Assembly (NCBI GenBank): GCA_913060975.1
Contig: CAJXVC010000011.1
Coordinates: 1 to 64,000, forward strand
DNA: 64,000 nt
Direction of reading: 5' to 3'
From: an uncultured Gammaproteobacteria bacterium
GTDB lineage: Bacteria > Pseudomonadota > Gammaproteobacteria > Pseudomonadales > Pseudohongiellaceae
The notes under the pieces: generated by a model
Databases searched by the model: none
What the model saw: only the letters and a program-made list of their open reading frames with translations
Told to the model about the DNA's origin: nothing
Translations under genes and position numbers: made by a program
In this document: positions 63,420 through 64,000 of the stretch, piece after piece
Layout: every line of letters begins with the position of its first letter
Numbering within the stretch: the first letter of the stretch is position 1

Positions 63420-64000
63420 ATGTTTTCCGATTCAAACAGAAGCTGGTTGGTTTACTGTCTATTTGTGATTGCCATACTTGCCCTGCTGGTACTGGTCACG
63501 GTGCTCCTGTCCCGAGTTGCAGTAAGCCCGGTTCAGTTAAGTGACTACAACTCCTATCGCTGTGAGGCAATAAGTCAGGCAACAGGCAAGGCAATAGACC
63601 AGAAGATAGATAGCTCAGGCAGAAACCAGGATAACGAATTCCATATTCTTACGCTGACACCAATCAGTGCGCGCAGGATTGCCGACGATTTGTGTGCGCG
63701 CAGCGAGCGATTCGGTATTAATGCGGTGAGAATTTCCTGGCATGCGCGCGGTCATCTCACGGCGCGCGACATCGTGGTTGGCAAGTACGACTTGTTCTGG
63801 AATCGTTTGCATCTTGTTGAAGGTATGGTGCCGACGCATCAAGATTATTACGCGAAGGTTTTCGATACGCCAACTTATCCATTGTATTGGGTTGCGGTTG
63901 ATAAAAAGCCAGTTGCCAATGAGCACTATTTCAATTCTCACAGAGTCGGCTTTCTGGATGATCCCCATAGCCAAACCATGTTTCTGCAACCCCATGACTG
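63420..64000 (+). CDS. Membrane-anchored protein of unknown function (3' end outside window)
   Basis: An open frame from ATG 63420 runs past the window end without a stop, giving at least 193 residues. It begins MFSDSNRSWLVYCLFVIAIL with one membrane helix (about 9-31), and the rest is probably periplasmic with two cysteines (CEAIS, LCARS). The stretch ends with YWVAVDKKPVANEHYFNSHRVGFLDDP. The pattern hints at a periplasmic ligand-binding fold, but I do not recognise the family. It is divergent from phoD. Confidence 0.6.
   Translation, partial: MFSDSNRSWLVYCLFVIAILALLVLVTVLLSRVAVSPVQLSDYNSYRCEAISQATGKAIDQKIDSSGRNQDNEFHILTLTPISARRIADDLCARSERFGINAVRISWHARGHLTARDIVVGKYDLFWNRLHLVEGMVPTHQDYYAKVFDTPTYPLYWVAVDKKPVANEHYFNSHRVGFLDDPHSQTMFLQPHD

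Overview
The window reads as chromosomal DNA of a Gram-negative gammaproteobacterium, probably a free-living aerobic marine-type lineage. The order rimP-nusA-infB-rbfA-truB-rpsO-pnp is the classical gammaproteobacterial one. The window also has TamA/TamB, TonB-dependent receptors, many Sec and Tat exported enzymes, a bd-type oxidase and a sigma-54-controlled sulfide operon. No phage, insertion sequence, rRNA or CRISPR array was seen.

Layout. 1-270: three decayed tandem copies of an initiator-tRNA-like sequence. 0.45-9.1 kb: transcription/translation operon ending in a strong terminator. 9.5-28 kb: an accessory region with three paralogous exported proteins that join a c-type haem domain to a copper monooxygenase-like domain (9535, 16647, 25606). 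Two of them have a dedicated secreted partner (11108, 27048). Also here are a CopC-like protein, a META lipoprotein, a Tat-exported linalool dehydratase/isomerase-like protein, a MerP/MerT pair, a YchJ-family protein, two TonB receptors and a membrane-bound AraC regulator. 28.3-44 kb: mostly housekeeping (threonine ammonia-lyase, tamAB, mscS, acnA-fumC, ppk2, a lone receiver domain, a LysR regulator). 44.2-46 kb: two secreted proteins of unknown function. 46.2-55 kb: sulfide module, with glutaredoxin and a FisR-type activator on the minus strand. Divergent from them is a sigma-54 promoter followed by a 29-residue membrane peptide, persulfide dioxygenase, a DUF442-SQR fusion, a SulP transporter and cyanide-insensitive-type bd oxidase subunits. 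55-64 kb: exported amidohydrolase, quinoprotein-like propeller, ModA behind a ModE-like palindrome, GST, alpha/beta hydrolase, PhoD, and a gene cut by the window end.

How the genes work together. In the sulfide module, SQR would oxidise sulfide and pass electrons to quinone, PDO would oxidise the persulfide to sulfite, SulP would move a sulfur oxyanion, and the sulfide-tolerant bd oxidase would re-oxidise the quinol. FisR carries three cysteines with the spacing of the known sulfane-sulfur sensor. In the accessory region the genes suggest uptake (TonB receptors) and periplasmic copper/haem oxidation of an unknown, perhaps terpenoid-like, compound; this is inference.

The strongest unusual signals are: (1) merP has an in-frame TGA exactly where the first metal-binding cysteine belongs, with a correctly spaced SECIS-like hairpin, so it is probably a selenoprotein; (2) the triplicated haem-copper monooxygenase cassette beside a linalool dehydratase/isomerase relative; (3) repeated short tandem arrays just upstream of genes, including a 13-bp array whose last unit contains the start codon of persulfide dioxygenase and a six-unit GGTAYCT array before a TonB receptor; (4) a tiny membrane-peptide gene directly behind the sigma-54 promoter.
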